Of a stretch of DNA of 64,000 nt, positions 48,925 through 57,788 are shown one piece after another. Position 1 is the stretch's first letter; every line of letters starts with the position of its first letter. The stretch is from the NCBI GenBank assembly GCA_001899255.1, contig MKVX01000005.1, positions 310,001 through 374,000 of the forward strand. The letters run 5' to 3'. The DNA is from Rhizobiales bacterium 62-47 (GTDB taxonomy: Bacteria > Pseudomonadota > Alphaproteobacteria > Rhizobiales > Xanthobacteraceae). The translations under genes and the position numbers were made by a program. The notes under the pieces were generated by a model. It was not told the origin of the DNA. It saw nothing but the letters and a program-made list of their open reading frames with translations, and searched no databases.

Positions 48925-49530
48925 TTACCGCGCGCGCCGGATGCGCACATACAGCGCGCCACCACCGCCGTGGCCGATGTGCGCTTCCTCGAACCCGATC
49001 ACCAGTGCGCGGAATTCCGGTAGACCCAGCCACTCCGGTACCTGCCGGCGCAAGATGCCGCGCTCCGACTCCGGTCCGGTGGTGCGGCCCTTGCCGGTGA
49101 TCACCAGCACGAACCGCAAACCGTCGCCGCTGGCGCGTTGCAAAAAGCGCAGCAGCGCGCCATGCGCGCGCGTCTGGGTCATGCCATGCAGATCGAGCCG
49201 CGCATCGATGTCGGTCTTGCCGCGCGACAATTGCGACCGTTCGCGACGTCCGAGCGGCGCCAACGGCGGCGGGGATGGCGCGCGCGGCAGCTTTGCGGCC
49301 TTGGCGGGTTTACTGGCAGGCGCCGCATGAACAGCGCGCGCCGGTGCTGCAGCTACGGACGCTGCTTGAGGCTCGACCGCAGCGGCACTCGGCTTGGCGA
49401 TCCGCGCTTTCTTGCGCAGCGGCTTGGCCTGCCGCGCGACGCTCTCCCAGAGCTGGCGCTCCTCGTCGCTCAACATCCGCCGCCGACGCGGCGCGTGCGG
49501 CGCGTCGGAGATTTCCGGTAGCCGCTTCAT
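48925..49530 (-). CDS. Smr domain protein (MutS2-C-terminal-like)
   Basis: The 201-residue protein has a Lys/Arg/Ala-rich N-terminal half (about 1-105) and a C-terminal Smr domain. The Smr motifs are LDLHGMTQTRAHGALLRFLQ and ITGKGRTTGPESERGILRR, the LDxHG and TGxG motifs of this nuclease-like fold. Smr domains cut branched DNA or RNA in some proteins; a role here is unproven. The ATG at 49530 overlaps the mltA stop by four bases (ATGA), so it is in the timA-mltA-smr operon. Confidence 0.88.
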   Translation of the reverse strand: MKRLPEISDAPHAPRRRRMLSDEERQLWESVARQAKPLRKKARIAKPSAAAVEPQAASVAAAPARAVHAAPASKPAKAAKLPRAPSPPPLAPLGRRERSQLSRGKTDIDARLDLHGMTQTRAHGALLRFLQRASGDGLRFVLVITGKGRTTGPESERGILRRQVPEWLGLPEFRALVIGFEEAHIGHGGGGALYVRIRRAR

Positions 49531-50867
49531 GGCCCGCCCCGCCGATGCCAATGCGCGCGATGCCGATAATGGCCGCGCGCGCGTCGCTTCACTCCGGGCG
49601 CGGGTCGCGCATGCGGCAAAGGAACGGTTCGCGCCGCGGCGACCGGATCGAGACTATTCGGCACCAGCAGCACGAACCGGATGGGATTGCGCAGCCGGCC
49701 GGAGATTTGCCCGGCTTCGGTGCCCGCGCCGAAATAGATATCCGCCCGCGCCGGACCGACGATCGCCGAGCCGGTATCCTGCGCGACCATCAGACGATGA
49801 AACGGCGTTTTCGCCTGCGGCGCGTCGATCGGCAGCGTGCCGGTGATGAAGAACGGCGTGCCGTAAACGTGCAGCGCCTTGTCGACGGCGATCGAACGGC
49901 CCGGCGTCAACGGCACGCCCTGCGCGCCGACGGCTTCGTCCTTGTCGGACAGCCGCACCTCGCGGAAGAACACATAGGAGCGATTTTGCCGCCGCAGATC
50001 CTTGGCGCCCTCCGGATTGGCATCCATCCATTCGCGGATGCGCTGCATCGACATCTCTTCCTTCGGAATAATATTGAGATCGATCAATACCCGGCCCACC
50101 GGCGTGTAGCGATAGCCATTATGGGCATCGTAGTTGATGCGGACGGTCGATCCATCCTGAAGCCGCACCCGCGCCGAGCCCTGGATTTGCGTGAACAGCA
50201 GATCGGTATCGCTCTTGAGCCAGCAGATCTCCAGCCCGCGCCCGGCGATGGCACCGTCTTCGATCTGGCCGCGGTCGTAATACGGCACCAGCTTGCGGCG
50301 GCCGATCTTGCGGAACACCTGGCCGCCATTGGGCAGGCCGGTCGCATCCTGGCGAATTCCGCGCACGAACAGATTCGATGGCCGGCGATAGACCGGCACA
50401 TTGAAGACGTCAGTGCGCGTGCGCGAACCTTCGATGACCGGCTCGTAGTAGCCGGTGACGAAACCATCGTTTTCACCGAGGCGGGAGATCTGCACCGGGC
50501 GAAAATGTCGTTCGAAGAAAACGCGGGCTTGGGCAGCCGTGTTGATATGCGCGCTCCTGGCGGCCCGGCAAGGCTCATGCAGCGAACCGCCGAGCGCCTT
50601 GGCGTCGGCCGGCGGTTTGGTCTGCGCCAGGATCGGCGCGCAGCTGATGCGGAACGCCCGGAACGCCGCGAGCTGATCGTCGTCGTCCCATCCGGCGATC
50701 TCGCGCCATGTCACCGGATTGTATTGGCTGCCGGCGATTTCAAACGGCAACACGACATGGTGCCGTCGGGCACTGGCCGCCACAGGCAGCAGCGACAAGG
50801 CAACCGCCAAGGCGCCGGCTGCAGCGCAGCGGCGCCGCCACGCGCTACTGCGCGCTGCCGGTGCCAA
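49527..50867 (-). CDS. mltA: membrane-bound lytic murein transglycosylase A (TTG start)
   Basis: MltA cleaves peptidoglycan glycan strands with anhydromuramyl product formation. The protein (about 446 residues from TTG 50867) has a signal peptide (about 1-33, APAARSSAWRRRCAAAGALA...VAASA; no lipobox cysteine), the MltA domain (NDGFVTGYYEPVIEGSRTRT, LPNGGQVFRKIGRRKL) and a 3D domain with VAQDTGSAIVGPARADIYFG. The TTG, with GGAAG five bases upstream, overlaps timA by 23 bases. The open frame extends to an ATG at 50978, but that part reads through timA without homology. It ends in a basic His/Arg tail. Confidence 0.88.
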   Translation of the reverse strand: MAPAARSSAWRRRCAAAGALAVALSLLPVAASARRHHVVLPFEIAGSQYNPVTWREIAGWDDDDQLAAFRAFRISCAPILAQTKPPADAKALGGSLHEPCRAARSAHINTAAQARVFFERHFRPVQISRLGENDGFVTGYYEPVIEGSRTRTDVFNVPVYRRPSNLFVRGIRQDATGLPNGGQVFRKIGRRKLVPYYDRGQIEDGAIAGRGLEICWLKSDTDLLFTQIQGSARVRLQDGSTVRINYDAHNGYRYTPVGRVLIDLNIIPKEEMSMQRIREWMDANPEGAKDLRRQNRSYVFFREVRLSDKDEAVGAQGVPLTPGRSIAVDKALHVYGTPFFITGTLPIDAPQAKTPFHRLMVAQDTGSAIVGPARADIYFGAGTEAGQISGRLRNPIRFVLLVPNSLDPVAAARTVPLPHARPAPGVKRRARGHYRHRAHWHRRGGP

Positions 50868-51549
50868 CCAGCTTCCAGTTCGGATCGCGCGAATTGATAT
50901 CGCGGGCGAAGGTCCAGACATCGGTGATATCGCTGACCTTGTCCGGATTGCCGTCAACCACGGCACCGGTCTTGTCACGCGTCACCGAGATCATCTGCGA
51001 GACGAAGCGCACGGTGAGCTGGGTCGTCCGGTCGCGGACTTCCGCATTCACCAGTTCCGCCTTGTCGATGGAGACGAAACGGGTTTCGGTCTTCTGCTCG
51101 TTCTTCTCGCGCATTTTGATCGCGGCGTCGAAACTGTCATAGACCTCCGACGACAGCAGATCCTTCAACGCGCGACGATCGCCGTTGGCGAAAGCCAGCA
51201 CGATCATCTCATAGGCGCTGCGCGCGCCGCTGATGAAATGCTTGGGGTCGAACGACGAGTCCTGCGCGGCAATGGCATCGAAGCTCGCCGCTAAGGCCGA
51301 GCCCGGCTCTGCGAAACCCTTCCAGCGGTTGGTGGGCGGGGTGTCGTCGGCGTTGGGAAGCGGCGGCGGCTGATCGATCACGGTGCCGGGCAGCGGCACC
51401 ACCTTGTTATCCTGGGTCCCTTGAAGAACGTCCCGCGCGGCGCGGTCAAAGGGCGGCCGTTCGCTGCCCGTTCGCTGGCCCAGCACGTTGCGCAGACGCA
51501 GGAAGATAAAGACGGCCAATGCCAGAAAGATGATGGTGTAGATATCCAC
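50845..51549 (-). CDS. Tim44-domain membrane adaptor (TimA family)
   Basis: The 234-residue protein has one N-terminal membrane helix (MDIYTIIFLALAVFIFLRLR), a linker, and a Tim44-like domain (about 85-230). The domain begins FDPKHFISGARSAYEMIVLAFANGDRRALKDLLSSEVYDSFDAAI and ends DVWTFARDINSRDPNWKLVG. TimA/TimB are bacterial relatives of the mitochondrial import component; TimA is thought to anchor proteins at the inner membrane. It heads the timA-mltA-smr transcript. The 432 bases up to secB hold no gene I can support. Confidence 0.88.
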   Translation of the reverse strand: MDIYTIIFLALAVFIFLRLRNVLGQRTGSERPPFDRAARDVLQGTQDNKVVPLPGTVIDQPPPLPNADDTPPTNRWKGFAEPGSALAASFDAIAAQDSSFDPKHFISGARSAYEMIVLAFANGDRRALKDLLSSEVYDSFDAAIKMREKNEQKTETRFVSIDKAELVNAEVRDRTTQLTVRFVSQMISVTRDKTGAVVDGNPDKVSDITDVWTFARDINSRDPNWKLVGTGSAQ

Positions 51550-51981
51550 GTGGTATTCGCTTTCCGCTCGGAGGCCTGCAAATCACTCTATCGAGGACCA
51601 CTGACGCCGCACTCGATATCGCTCATGACCATGTAGGCACGAAATCAAGCCGAGCCAATGGCACCTTTTGGCACAGAAACCGCGACGTCCCCTGCCCGCG
51701 AGCAGCCCTGACCTCCGGTTGCCGTGCGACAATTGTAATCCGTTGCTTTGCCGAAGCAAATCGGCTTCCTCAAGAACACCCGCTTATTCAACAATTTGGG
51801 CTTATTTCAGCGGACGAGGGCCGGCCGCCTGCGGCAATCCGCGCCGACCGAGGCTGGTTCGGCTTGTCGAGGCAGGCAGGGCTATGATAGCCACTCGCCT
51901 CGACACGGCACTTTGCCCCCTTTGGAGCGAATAGGCTGTCATCCGGTTGAATTTTACCTGAACGCGCTCCAGGAGGATTTC
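51550..51981. other. gene-free interval between divergent timA and secB
   Basis: About 430 bases separate the two divergent starts. A frame in phase with secB extends to 51748 but shows no homology. The only signal I see is the AGGAGG Shine-Dalgarno just before secB (51971-51976). No hairpin, repeat or RNA gene was recognised. Confidence 0.6.
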
Positions 51982-52458
51982 ATGACAAATGGCAATGGCA
52001 CCCCGCCCGAGGCGGAATTGCCCCCGCAGCTGAACGTACTGGCCCAATACACCAAGGACCTGTCCTTCGAGAACCCGAACGCGCCGAAGTCGCTGGGTCC
52101 GCAGCAGCAGCAGCCGTCGATCAATATCCAGATCAACGTTGCCGCCAACAATATCGCCGAGAACGAGTTCGAGGTGGTGCTGTCGATCGAGGGCAAGGCC
52201 GACAACGCCGGCGCGGTGATGTTCAACTTCGAACTCGCCTATGCCGGCGTGTTCCGCATCGTCAACGTGCCGCAGGAAAACCTGCATCCGCTGATCATGA
52301 TCGAATGCCCGCGGCTGCTGTTCCCGTTCGCGCGCGAGATCATCGCCACTGCAGTGCGCGACGGCGGCTTCCCGCCGCTGATGCTCGATCCGGTCGATTT
52401 TGTCGGCCTCTATCGGCAGAACATGGAGCGGCAGGCCGCTCAGGTCAAACCGAGCTGA
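51982..52458 (+). CDS. secB: protein-export chaperone SecB
   Basis: SecB keeps preproteins unfolded and delivers them to SecA. The 158-residue product (AGGAGGATTTC before the ATG) shows [83 protein letters not shown]. Alphaproteobacterial SecB of this kind is well known. The gene is convergent with dnaQ, with two hairpin repeats in the 143-base gap. Confidence 0.96.
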   Translation: MTNGNGTPPEAELPPQLNVLAQYTKDLSFENPNAPKSLGPQQQQPSINIQINVAANNIAENEFEVVLSIEGKADNAGAVMFNFELAYAGVFRIVNVPQENLHPLIMIECPRLLFPFAREIIATAVRDGGFPPLMLDPVDFVGLYRQNMERQAAQVKPS

Positions 52459-52487
52459 CGCTTCGGATTGCTGCTCTTCGCGGCAGG

Positions 52488-52602
52488 TTGAGAGCATTTT
52501 CCGGCTAAGTGGCGTCCGCTTAGCCGTGAGAAGATGCTCTCAATCGATCATTTGCGCGTATTCTGATCGCGAAACAGGTAGCCACTTTTGCGGAATACGC
52601 GC
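52488..52602. repeat. tandem pair of Rhizobiales-type hairpin repeats between secB and dnaQ
   Basis: Two consecutive hairpins. The first has TTGAGAGCAT (52488-52497) pairing with ATGCTCTCAA (52534-52543), with an inner CGGCTAAG/CTTAGCCG. The second has GCGCGTATTC (52554-52563) pairing with GAATACGCGC (52593-52602). Both have the layout of the dispersed Rhizobiales unit with a CGGxxAAGTGGxxxCCGxTT centre. Between convergent stops they may end both transcripts. Confidence 0.7.
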
Positions 52603-53300
52603 TACGACGCGTCGCTGGAAAATTCGGCCCATATCGGCTTGTCGCCCAAGGTGGCGACAAATTCGCGATGCGCGATCTGCTCCGCCTCGGTCAAGCGCGG
52701 CGCCAGCGGAACCGTGCGCTGCCGCCGTGGCGTATCGCCGGCGGTGTGCGCCCGCGCCGCGACGTTTTCCGTCAGAATGAGTTGCGACTGCCGCGCGCCG
52801 ATCAGGTCGATATAGACCTCGGCAAGCAGTTCGGCGTCGAGCAAGGCGCCGTGCTTGGTGCGCCGCGAATTGTCGATGGCGTAGCGCGAGCACAAATCAT
52901 CCAGCCGGTTGGACACGCCAGGATGCTTGCGACGCGCTAGCAGCAGCGTATCCACCAGCCGCTCGCGTACGATGGCCGGCCGCGACAGCCGGCCCAACTC
53001 GGCATTGATGAAACCAACGTCGAACGAGGCGTTGTGGATCACCAGCGGCGCATCGCCGATGAATTCGATGAACTCGTCGACGACCTGCGCGAAGACCGGC
53101 TTGTCGGCAAGAAACTCCCCGGACAAGCCGTGCACCGCGAACGCCTCTTCCGGCATGTCGCGCTCGGGATTGATGTAGCGGTGGAAGGTCTGACCGGTCG
53201 GCATGCGGTTGAAAATTTCGACACAGCCGATCTCGACCAGGCGATCGCCGCGCAGCGGATCGAGGCCCGTGGTTTCGGTATCGAGAACGATTTCACGCAT
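52602..53300 (-). CDS. dnaQ: DNA polymerase III epsilon subunit (proofreading exonuclease)
   Basis: DnaQ is the 3'-5' proofreading exonuclease of the replicative polymerase. The 232-residue product shows the DEDDh motifs: LDTETTGLDPLRGDRLVEIG (Exo I), VIHNASFDVGFINAEL (Exo II) and HGALLDAELLAEVYIDL (Exo III with the His). The clamp-binding and polymerase-alpha-binding tail follows. It lies 24 bases after coaE in the minus-strand cluster ppsR-maf-coaE-dnaQ running away from the putative origin. Confidence 0.96.
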   Translation of the reverse strand: MREIVLDTETTGLDPLRGDRLVEIGCVEIFNRMPTGQTFHRYINPERDMPEEAFAVHGLSGEFLADKPVFAQVVDEFIEFIGDAPLVIHNASFDVGFINAELGRLSRPAIVRERLVDTLLLARRKHPGVSNRLDDLCSRYAIDNSRRTKHGALLDAELLAEVYIDLIGARQSQLILTENVAARAHTAGDTPRRQRTVPLAPRLTEAEQIAHREFVATLGDKPIWAEFSSDAS

Positions 53301-53324
53301 ATGTCGTGACCCAATTTGAGCGAA

Positions 53325-53927
53325 TCAGGATCGCCGTCGCGGTATCTTACGCACCTGTTCGAGGATTTCGCGGATTTGGGCCCGCACGGGCTCGAGTCCG
53401 TGCGAGGTATCCACGACGAAATCGGCGCGCTTGCGCTTTTCGGCATCGGGAAGCTGGCGGGTCAGGATCGCATCGAGCTTTTCCGGCGTCATGCCGTCGC
53501 GCGCCAGGATCCGTTCGCGCTGGGTTTCCGGCGCGGTGGTCACGACAACTACGGCATCGACGCGATTTTCGCCGCCGGTTTCATACAATAGCGGGATATC
53601 GACTACGGCCACCGGCGCGCCGGATCGTTCCGCGTCTTCCAGGAACTTCTGGTGATGCGCGCGCAGCATCGGGTGCACGATGCTTTCCAGCCGCTTCATC
53701 GCGTCGGCATCGTGCACGACCTTTGGCGACAATAGCGTGCGATCGACCTTGCCATTGACCGTCGTGCCGGGAAATGCCGCCTCGATGGCCGCTGCCGCCT
53801 CGCCCTCATAAAGCTGATGCACGGTGGCGTCGGCGTCGTAGACCGGCACGCCGGCCTCAACGAAAAGTTTCGCCGTCGTCGACTTCCCCATGCCGATCGA
53901 GCCGGTGAGCCCGAGTACCAACATCAA
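53325..53927 (-). CDS. coaE: dephospho-CoA kinase
   Basis: CoaE phosphorylates dephospho-CoA in the last step of CoA synthesis. The 200-residue P-loop protein has LGLTGSIGMGKSTTAKLF, VPVYDADATVHQLYEG, LESIVHPMLRAHHQ, VVDIPLLYETGGENRVDAVV and a C-terminal basic helix. The start may be either of two adjacent ATGs (53927/53924). The gap to maf is only 15 bases; in other alphaproteobacteria aroE is often found between the two. Confidence 0.95.
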   Translation of the reverse strand: MMLVLGLTGSIGMGKSTTAKLFVEAGVPVYDADATVHQLYEGEAAAAIEAAFPGTTVNGKVDRTLLSPKVVHDADAMKRLESIVHPMLRAHHQKFLEDAERSGAPVAVVDIPLLYETGGENRVDAVVVVTTAPETQRERILARDGMTPEKLDAILTRQLPDAEKRKRADFVVDTSHGLEPVRAQIREILEQVRKIPRRRS

Positions 53928-53942
53928 GCAACCTCAGTGTTT

Positions 53943-54551
53943 TCAAAGTCCAACCAGACGCTCACGGCGGAGGAAACCAAGCAACGGCAGCAAAGGCAAG
54001 CCGAGGATGGTGAAATGATCGCCCTCGATGCGCGCGAACAGATGGATGCCCAGCCCTTCGAGCTGATAAGCGCCCACGCTGCTCAATGCCGCAGGCCCGG
54101 CCGCATCGAGATAATCGCCGATGGCCGATTCATCCAGCGGGCGCATGGTCATGCGCGCCACCGCCACGTTCTCGAACAACACCTGACCGTTGCGCGCCAC
54201 CGCAACGGCGGAATGCAACTCATGGGTCTGCCCCGCCAGAGCGCGCAAATGTTCGGCAGCGCCGGCGCGATCGGTCGGCTTACTGAAGCGGCGCGCGCCA
54301 AGCGCCAGCGTCTGATCGGCGCCGATGACGTAACGCTCGGGATGTTGCCGGGACACAAACAGCGCCTTCTCGCAGGCCAGCCGCTGCGCCACGTCGCCGG
54401 GCAACGACAGGCCCGATTCGCGTTCGATGGCCCGCTCGTCGAGCGCTGCCGGCACTGCTTCAAACGGCAATTGCGCGTTGGCAAGCAAGTCCTGCCGCGC
54501 ACGGCTCTGCGACGCCAAAATCAACGGCTGCGCGCCCCGCCATGACGTCAT
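53943..54551 (-). CDS. Maf family nucleotide pyrophosphatase
   Basis: Maf proteins hydrolyse non-canonical or methylated nucleoside triphosphates. The 202-residue protein shows [40 protein letters not shown] and [18 protein letters not shown]. The C-terminus is [31 protein letters not shown]. The usual LASxSPRR is SQSRAR here, a mild deviation. Its start overlaps the ppsR stop by four bases, so the pair is translationally coupled. Confidence 0.92.
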   Translation of the reverse strand: MTSWRGAQPLILASQSRARQDLLANAQLPFEAVPAALDERAIERESGLSLPGDVAQRLACEKALFVSRQHPERYVIGADQTLALGARRFSKPTDRAGAAEHLRALAGQTHELHSAVAVARNGQVLFENVAVARMTMRPLDESAIGDYLDAAGPAALSSVGAYQLEGLGIHLFARIEGDHFTILGLPLLPLLGFLRRERLVGL

Positions 54552-55387
54552 TCGGGAACTCGCTGCCGTTGCCGATCGGCATACAGCTTCATCACCGCTG
54601 CGGCGCTTTCCTCGATCGAGCGCCGCGTGACATCGAGTTGCACCCAGCCATGCTTGGCACTCAGTCGTTTGGCGAACGACACTTCATCCGCTACCGACTG
54701 GCGGTCCGTATAGATATCGTTGCCGGCATTGGCACCCATGCTCAGCAACCGATTCTGCCGGACCTGGATCAAGCGTTCCGGCGTGGCGTGCAGACTGACG
54801 ACCAGCGGCTTCTTCAAGCTTTCCAACTGGTGCGGAATGGCGATGCCCGGCACCAGCGGCACATTGGCGGTCCGAATGCCGCGATTGGCGAGGTAGATCG
54901 AAGTTGGCGTTTTCGACGTTCGCGATACGCCGACCAGAACCACATCGGCCTCTTCCAGACCTTCGACATGCTGACCGTCGTCATGCAGCATGGTGTAATT
55001 GAGCGCATCGATCCGCTTGAAGTAATCCGCGTTCAGCACGTGCTGGGCCCCCACGCGGCCGGTAGTCGACGCACCGAGATAGGCGTGAAACAACTGCATC
55101 ACCGGACCGATGATCGACAGGCTCGGAATGTTGATCTCCTTGCACTTGCCTTCGAGCCGCTCGACCAGATCGTTTTCCAGCAGCGTAAACAGCACAATGC
55201 CGGGGGCTTCCTCGATCTCGGCAAGCACCCGATCGAGCTGCTTCTGGCTGCGAACCAGCGGATAGACATGTTCGACCGGCGTGACGTTGGCATATTGCGC
55301 AGCGACCGCGCGCGCCACCGTGATCAACGTCTCGCCCGTCGAATCGGACACCAGATGCAAATGAAAATAACTGCCTGAGGTCGGCAC
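54548..55387 (-). CDS. ppsR: pyruvate, phosphate dikinase / PEP synthase regulatory protein PpsR
   Basis: The 279-residue DUF299 protein is a bifunctional kinase/pyrophosphorylase that switches PEP synthase or pyruvate phosphate dikinase by phosphorylating a threonine. Motifs: [30 protein letters not shown], and a P-loop-like [24 protein letters not shown], ending with MLAxxD-like [14 protein letters not shown]. It heads the leftward cluster ppsR-maf-coaE-dnaQ. The Caulobacter homologue of this gene borders the origin of replication, as this one appears to do. Confidence 0.94.
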   Translation of the reverse strand: MPTSGSYFHLHLVSDSTGETLITVARAVAAQYANVTPVEHVYPLVRSQKQLDRVLAEIEEAPGIVLFTLLENDLVERLEGKCKEINIPSLSIIGPVMQLFHAYLGASTTGRVGAQHVLNADYFKRIDALNYTMLHDDGQHVEGLEEADVVLVGVSRTSKTPTSIYLANRGIRTANVPLVPGIAIPHQLESLKKPLVVSLHATPERLIQVRQNRLLSMGANAGNDIYTDRQSVADEVSFAKRLSAKHGWVQLDVTRRSIEESAAAVMKLYADRQRQRVPE

Positions 55388-55837
55388 GCTAAACCTGTGT
55401 GTTCTGTGAATCAGTGTGGAATGTAAGCAAAGAATTAACCGGCAACCCGGTGCCCTTTGGATAACCGGTCATCTTCTTCACAGGCGCAATCAAAGGATAA
55501 GATTCCGGACCGTCGCGATGATACTGGGATTAACCCGGCTTGTCTCTGGATAAGCTGGGTATGATGGAACACAAGTATCTGAAGATTCATCCGATATCGA
55601 AACCTGCGATGAGCCGAAAGAATTCGTAGCGGATGTGGGCAAGTATCCGATAACGCGGGATGACATTGTGCCCGCGCAAATCACCGTCACTTAGACTCAA
55701 ACCTAAGATTCTATAAATATTATTAGAGGGAAGCGGTGCATGCGGATATGTATGTGCCCGCTCGTCTCGGTTTGCAGGTCGCTGCAGGCATCTCGGGCTT
55801 TGCAGCGGTATTGATAGCGAACCGATGAGGCATCCAG
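55388..55837. other. putative chromosomal replication origin (oriC)
   Basis: A 450-base gap between ppsR and hemJ, which point away from each other. It contains five GANTC sites (55408, 55501, 55584, 55694, 55707), DnaA-box-like sequences TTTGGATAA (55456), TCTGGATAA (55545), TTCTTCACA (55474) and TGTGAATCA (55405), and two TTAACC/TTAACCC half-sites that could bind CtrA. An AT-rich tract lies at 55691-55730 (ctataaatattattagag). In Caulobacter the origin lies in the same place between the ppsR homologue and hemE, with GANTC, DnaA and CtrA sites. No RNA gene or open frame was recognised here. Confidence 0.6.
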
Positions 55838-56260
55838 ATGTATGAGTGGATCAAGGCCGTCCATGTGATCGCGGTGATTTCCTGGATGGCCGGCATGCTC
55901 TATCTGCCGCGGCTGTTCGTTTATCACTGCGAGGCTGAAGTCGGGTCGAAGCAGTCCGAAACGTTCAAGGTGATGGAACGACGGCTGCTCAAGGCCATCA
56001 TCAATCCGGCGATGATCGTGACCTGGGTGCTGGGACTCTACCTTGCGTGGTCCGGCGGCTGGTATCTGAGCGGCTGGTTTCACGTCAAGCTGGTGCTGGT
56101 GCTGGCGATGTCCGCCGTCCATGGCCTGTTTACTCGCTGGGTACGTGAATTCGCTCAGGACCGGAATACGCGAAGCCAGAAATTTTACAGGATAATCAAT
56201 GAGGTACCGACGGTCCTGATGATCGGAATCGTCATCATGGTGATCGTGAAGCCATTCTGA
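55838..56260 (+). CDS. hemJ: protoporphyrinogen IX oxidase HemJ
   Basis: HemJ oxidises protoporphyrinogen to protoporphyrin in heme synthesis at the inner membrane. The 140-residue product has four membrane helices and the family motifs MYEWIKAVHVIAVISWMAGM, LYLPRLFVYHCEAEVGS, MERRLLKAIINPAMI and WFHVKLVLVLAMSAVHGLF, with the heme-ligand histidine near residue 9. In many relatives hemE (and hemH) lie just upstream; they are absent here. GAGG precedes the ATG. Confidence 0.93.
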   Translation: MYEWIKAVHVIAVISWMAGMLYLPRLFVYHCEAEVGSKQSETFKVMERRLLKAIINPAMIVTWVLGLYLAWSGGWYLSGWFHVKLVLVLAMSAVHGLFTRWVREFAQDRNTRSQKFYRIINEVPTVLMIGIVIMVIVKPF

Positions 56261-56296
56261 TGCTCGATCGCCAAGGTCTTTAAGTTCTCAACCACC

Positions 56297-56325
56297 TTGC
56301 GTGTGCGCTGCCGATTTTCTATATT
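56297..56325 (+). promoter_or_regulatory. sigma-70-type promoter of rho
   Basis: TTGCGT (56297-56302) and TATATT (56320-56325) are spaced by 17 bases, 37 bases after the hemJ stop. The transcript would have a leader of about 180 bases, in keeping with the long leaders of autoregulated rho genes. Confidence 0.6.
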
Positions 56326-56516
56326 CGCCATATCCCACCCCACGCAGGCGGATGTGGTTGCGTCCCGGTCATTAAATTAGGCCGGTCGCCACATCGGGTT
56401 TGAAGCCCTTCCCGGCACCTTCCTTGCTCAAGACCTGCGGGCTTGCCATTCAGGCGACCGCATTTTCGCAGAGCCACCTCGCACCCCCTTCTCAGTTTTT
56501 CCACAGGACCACCCCG

Positions 56517-57782
56517 ATGCGGGAAATGAAACTTCAGGACCTCAAGGCCAAGACTCCAGCCGAACTCGTGACGTTCGCGGAAGAACTCGGGGTCGAGAAC
56601 GCCAGCACCATGCGTAAGCAGGAGTTGATGTTCGCCATTCTCAAGCAACTGGCGATTCAGGAAACCGACATCATCGGCGAAGGCGTCGTCGAAGTGTTGT
56701 CGGACGGTTTCGGCTTTCTGCGTTCGCCCGATGCCAACTACCTGCCGGGCCCGGACGATATCTACGTCTCGCCGTCGCAGATCCGGCGTTTCGGACTGCG
56801 GACCGGCGACACCATCGAAGGTCATATCCGTAGCCCGAAGGAAGGCGAACGCTACTTCGCGCTGCTCAAGGTCAACACGCTCAATTTCGAAGACCCGGAG
56901 AAATCCAAGCACAAGGTCAACTTCGACAACCTGACGCCGCTGTTCCCGGACCAGCGCTTCAAGCTCGAACTGGACGACCCGACCCGTAAAGACTTGTCCG
57001 CGCGCGTCATCGACATCGTGGCGCCGATCGGCAAGGGCCAGCGCGCGTTGATCGTGGCGCCGCCGCGCACCGGTAAAACCGTGCTGATGCAGAACATCGC
57101 GCATTCGATCACGGCGAACCATCCCGAATGCTACCTGATCGTGCTGCTGATCGACGAGCGACCGGAAGAAGTCACCGACATGCAGCGCTCCGTGAAGGGC
57201 GAGGTGGTGTCGTCGACCTTCGACGAGCCGGCGGTGCGTCACGTCCAGGTCGCCGAGATGGTGATCGAGAAGGCCAAGCGGCTTGTCGAACACGGCCGCG
57301 ACGTGGTCATCCTGCTCGATTCGATCACCCGCCTTGGCCGCGCCTACAACACCGTCGTGCCGTCATCGGGCAAGGTGCTGACCGGCGGTGTCGACGCCAA
57401 CGCGTTGCAGCGGCCGAAGCGTTTCTTCGGTGCCGCGCGCAACATCGAGGAAGGCGGTTCGCTGACCATCATCGCCACCGCGCTGGTCGATACCGGCAGC
57501 CGCATGGACGAAGTGATCTTCGAAGAGTTCAAGGGCACCGGCAACTCGGAACTGATCCTCGACCGCAAGGTTTCGGACAAGCGCACCTTCCCGGCGATCG
57601 ATATCTCGCGGTCCGGTACGCGCAAGGAAGAACTCATCACCGATCCGCAGCTGCTCAAGAAGATGTACGTCCTGCGCCGCATCCTCAATCCGATGGGGAC
57701 CATGGACGCCATCGACTTCCTGCTCGACAAGCTGCGCAACACCAAGAACAACGCCGAGTTCTTCGACTCGATGAACACGTAA
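56517..57782 (+). CDS. rho: transcription termination factor Rho
   Basis: Rho is the hexameric RNA helicase that ends transcription at unstructured C-rich sites. The 421-residue product starts [19 protein letters not shown] and has the N-terminal Rho domain and cold-shock-like RNA-binding domain ([40 protein letters not shown]). The ATPase core follows: [49 protein letters not shown]. It lies in hemJ-rho order typical of the family. I use the ATG at 56517; an upstream in-frame start at 56400 has no homology. Confidence 0.97.
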   Translation: MREMKLQDLKAKTPAELVTFAEELGVENASTMRKQELMFAILKQLAIQETDIIGEGVVEVLSDGFGFLRSPDANYLPGPDDIYVSPSQIRRFGLRTGDTIEGHIRSPKEGERYFALLKVNTLNFEDPEKSKHKVNFDNLTPLFPDQRFKLELDDPTRKDLSARVIDIVAPIGKGQRALIVAPPRTGKTVLMQNIAHSITANHPECYLIVLLIDERPEEVTDMQRSVKGEVVSSTFDEPAVRHVQVAEMVIEKAKRLVEHGRDVVILLDSITRLGRAYNTVVPSSGKVLTGGVDANALQRPKRFFGAARNIEEGGSLTIIATALVDTGSRMDEVIFEEFKGTGNSELILDRKVSDKRTFPAIDISRSGTRKEELITDPQLLKKMYVLRRILNPMGTMDAIDFLLDKLRNTKNNAEFFDSMNT

Positions 57783-57788
57783 GCTACG

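Noticed and set aside
51748-51981. N-terminal extension of SecB by 78 residues
   Set aside because: No homology in the extension and a strong AGGAGG directly before the ATG at 51982.
55838-56260. Considered hemJ to be an uncharacterised membrane protein
   Set aside because: The YEWIKAVHVIAVISWMAGM start and the LYLPRLFVYH motif fit HemJ, and it is next to rho as expected.
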